Part shown: positions 50,067-50,381 of the stretch, piece after piece
Layout: each line of letters opens with the position of its first letter
Numbering within the stretch: position 1 is the first letter of the stretch
DNA from: an uncultured Lachnospiraceae bacterium
GTDB taxonomy: Bacteria; Bacillota; Clostridia; Lachnospirales; Lachnospiraceae
Direction: 5' to 3'
Assembly: GCA_947625205.1 (NCBI GenBank)
Contig: CANQNN010000018.1
Coordinates: 1-50,381, forward strand
DNA: 50,381 nucleotides
Program-made: the position numbers and the translations under genes
The notes under the pieces: generated by a model
Databases searched by the model: none
What the model saw: the letters and a program-made list of their open reading frames with translations, nothing else
Told to the model about the DNA's origin: nothing

Positions 50067-50159
50067 CACAAAAAGGGTGTTACCGTAAAGCAACGGTTCG
50101 CCTCAGTTAATTGTTACTCAAAAAAGCAACCTAACTTTGGCTGGCGCGGTTGCTTTTTT
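50067..50159 (+). ncRNA. Candidate antitoxin RNA, about 93 bases
   Basis: From the promoter at 50032 a short RNA would run to the terminator at 50120-50159. It has a first hairpin (ACCGT-aaagca-ACGGT, about 50082-50097) and the terminator stem. Its 3' part is complementary to the end of the toxin-like ORF (50131-50159) and its mRNA tail. Convergent overlap at the 3' ends is a known layout for type I antitoxins such as RatA. The RNA itself is inferred. Confidence 0.5.
50120..50159. terminator. Bidirectional terminator shared by toxin and antisense RNA
   Basis: AAAAAAGCAACC and GGTTGCTTTTTT form a perfect 12-base stem with a 16-base loop. It can stop transcription from both strands; the toxin-like stop codon lies inside it. 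Confidence 0.88.
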
Positions 50160-50253
50160 GATGTCTTTTATTTTTTCTGGTCTGTCGGATACTGATAATT
50201 GTCACGATGATACTGATGACCGTCACTACAATACCGACAAGTTCCAAAATCAT
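50131..50253 (-). CDS. Candidate type I toxin: 40-residue membrane peptide
   Basis: Read directly on the minus strand: a short polar start (MILELVG), one hydrophobic helix (about residues 6-22, rich in V, I, T) and a strongly basic tail (RQTRKNKRHQK). This is the shape of small holin-like or TxpA-type toxins. It has no ribosome binding site of its own; its ATG overlaps the stop of a 14-codon leader ORF in ATGA. Its last codons lie in the bidirectional terminator. A convergent promoter on the other strand suggests antisense control. Confidence 0.6.
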   Translation of the reverse strand: MILELVGIVVTVISIIVTIISIRQTRKNKRHQKSNRASQS

Positions 50254-50294
50254 ATACAACACCAATAGTGCTTACCTTTCACGCTATTTTCCAT
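50250..50294 (-). CDS. Leader ORF coupled to the toxin-like peptide
   Basis: Minus strand: GGAGGGGATACAT precedes ATG 50294, then 14 codons (MENSVKGKHYWCCI) to TGA, which overlaps the next ATG. A very strong ribosome binding site on a short ORF that abuts a toxin-like gene suggests coupled translation, as known for mok/hok-type systems. The upstream minus-strand DNA is AT-rich with TAATAT (about 50362), possibly its -10. Confidence 0.5.
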   Translation of the reverse strand: MENSVKGKHYWCCI

Positions 50295-50381
50295 ATGTAT
50301 CCCCTCCTATCTCAAAATTTGAAATTTGTCAATACATCTCCCGATATATTTTTAAGTTTTATATTATCATCCATGTATGGA

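Overview
The window reads as a chromosomal piece of an anaerobic gut-type clostridium, most likely Lachnospiraceae. Signs are Gram-positive promoters and Shine-Dalgarno sites, a T-box leader before thrS, infC starting at ATT behind an attenuator-type leader, a DUF1540 protein, an iscS-iscU-iscR order, a serpin-tail lipoprotein, an Rpn-type nuclease and host- or plant-glycan glycosidases. This placement is inferred from gene content; no rRNA is present.

Layout. 1-1370 is an AT-rich left edge with a truncated exported protein and two overlapping genes of unknown function; 1371-2263 has no convincing gene. 2264-7912 pairs a hybrid sensor kinase with a large GH2 glycosidase. 8159-12768 holds a SEC-C protein, T-box-controlled thrS and a membrane glycosyltransferase. 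12785-15196 (minus strand) is a TetR/ABC exporter operon with a consensus promoter and a clear operator. 15410-17213 holds DUF1540, a lipoprotein and a small protein. 17293-18794 is the infC-rpmI-rplT operon. 18817-23561 holds a GH27 alpha-galactosidase, PepD, a thioesterase and an EAL protein, followed by tRNA-Pro. 23790-31929 is housekeeping and transport: NAD salvage (pncA-pncB), two MATE pumps, the isc cluster and a ZIP transporter. 32120-34280 has a chemoreceptor-like protein and two small membrane proteins.

34428-40695 is the most system-like region. A LytTR response regulator and an AgrC-type kinase lie divergent from three exported proteins of unknown function: a YD-repeat protein and two proteins with related membrane anchors. 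Four exact GATGCAA repeats at an 11-bp period sit just upstream of the exported cassette.

40954-48812 holds an Rpn-type nuclease, an alanine symporter, a nucleoid-associated protein, an alpha/beta hydrolase, a class I amidotransferase, a GNAT enzyme, a collapsed serpin lipoprotein and an inositol-monophosphatase-like enzyme. 49025-50294 is a small accessory end: a TylF-like methyltransferase whose best start is cut off by a run of nine G, and a candidate type I toxin-antitoxin locus with a 14-codon leader ORF overlapping a 40-residue membrane peptide gene, opposed by a convergent promoter.

Most likely new biology: (i) the LytTR/AgrC-like pair with its repeat array and exported targets, (ii) the type I toxin-antitoxin candidate, (iii) the poly-G switch, (iv) the serpin relic with an intact promoter, (v) a palindrome filling the infC promoter spacer, and (vi) a dispersed double-palindrome element next to two -10 boxes.
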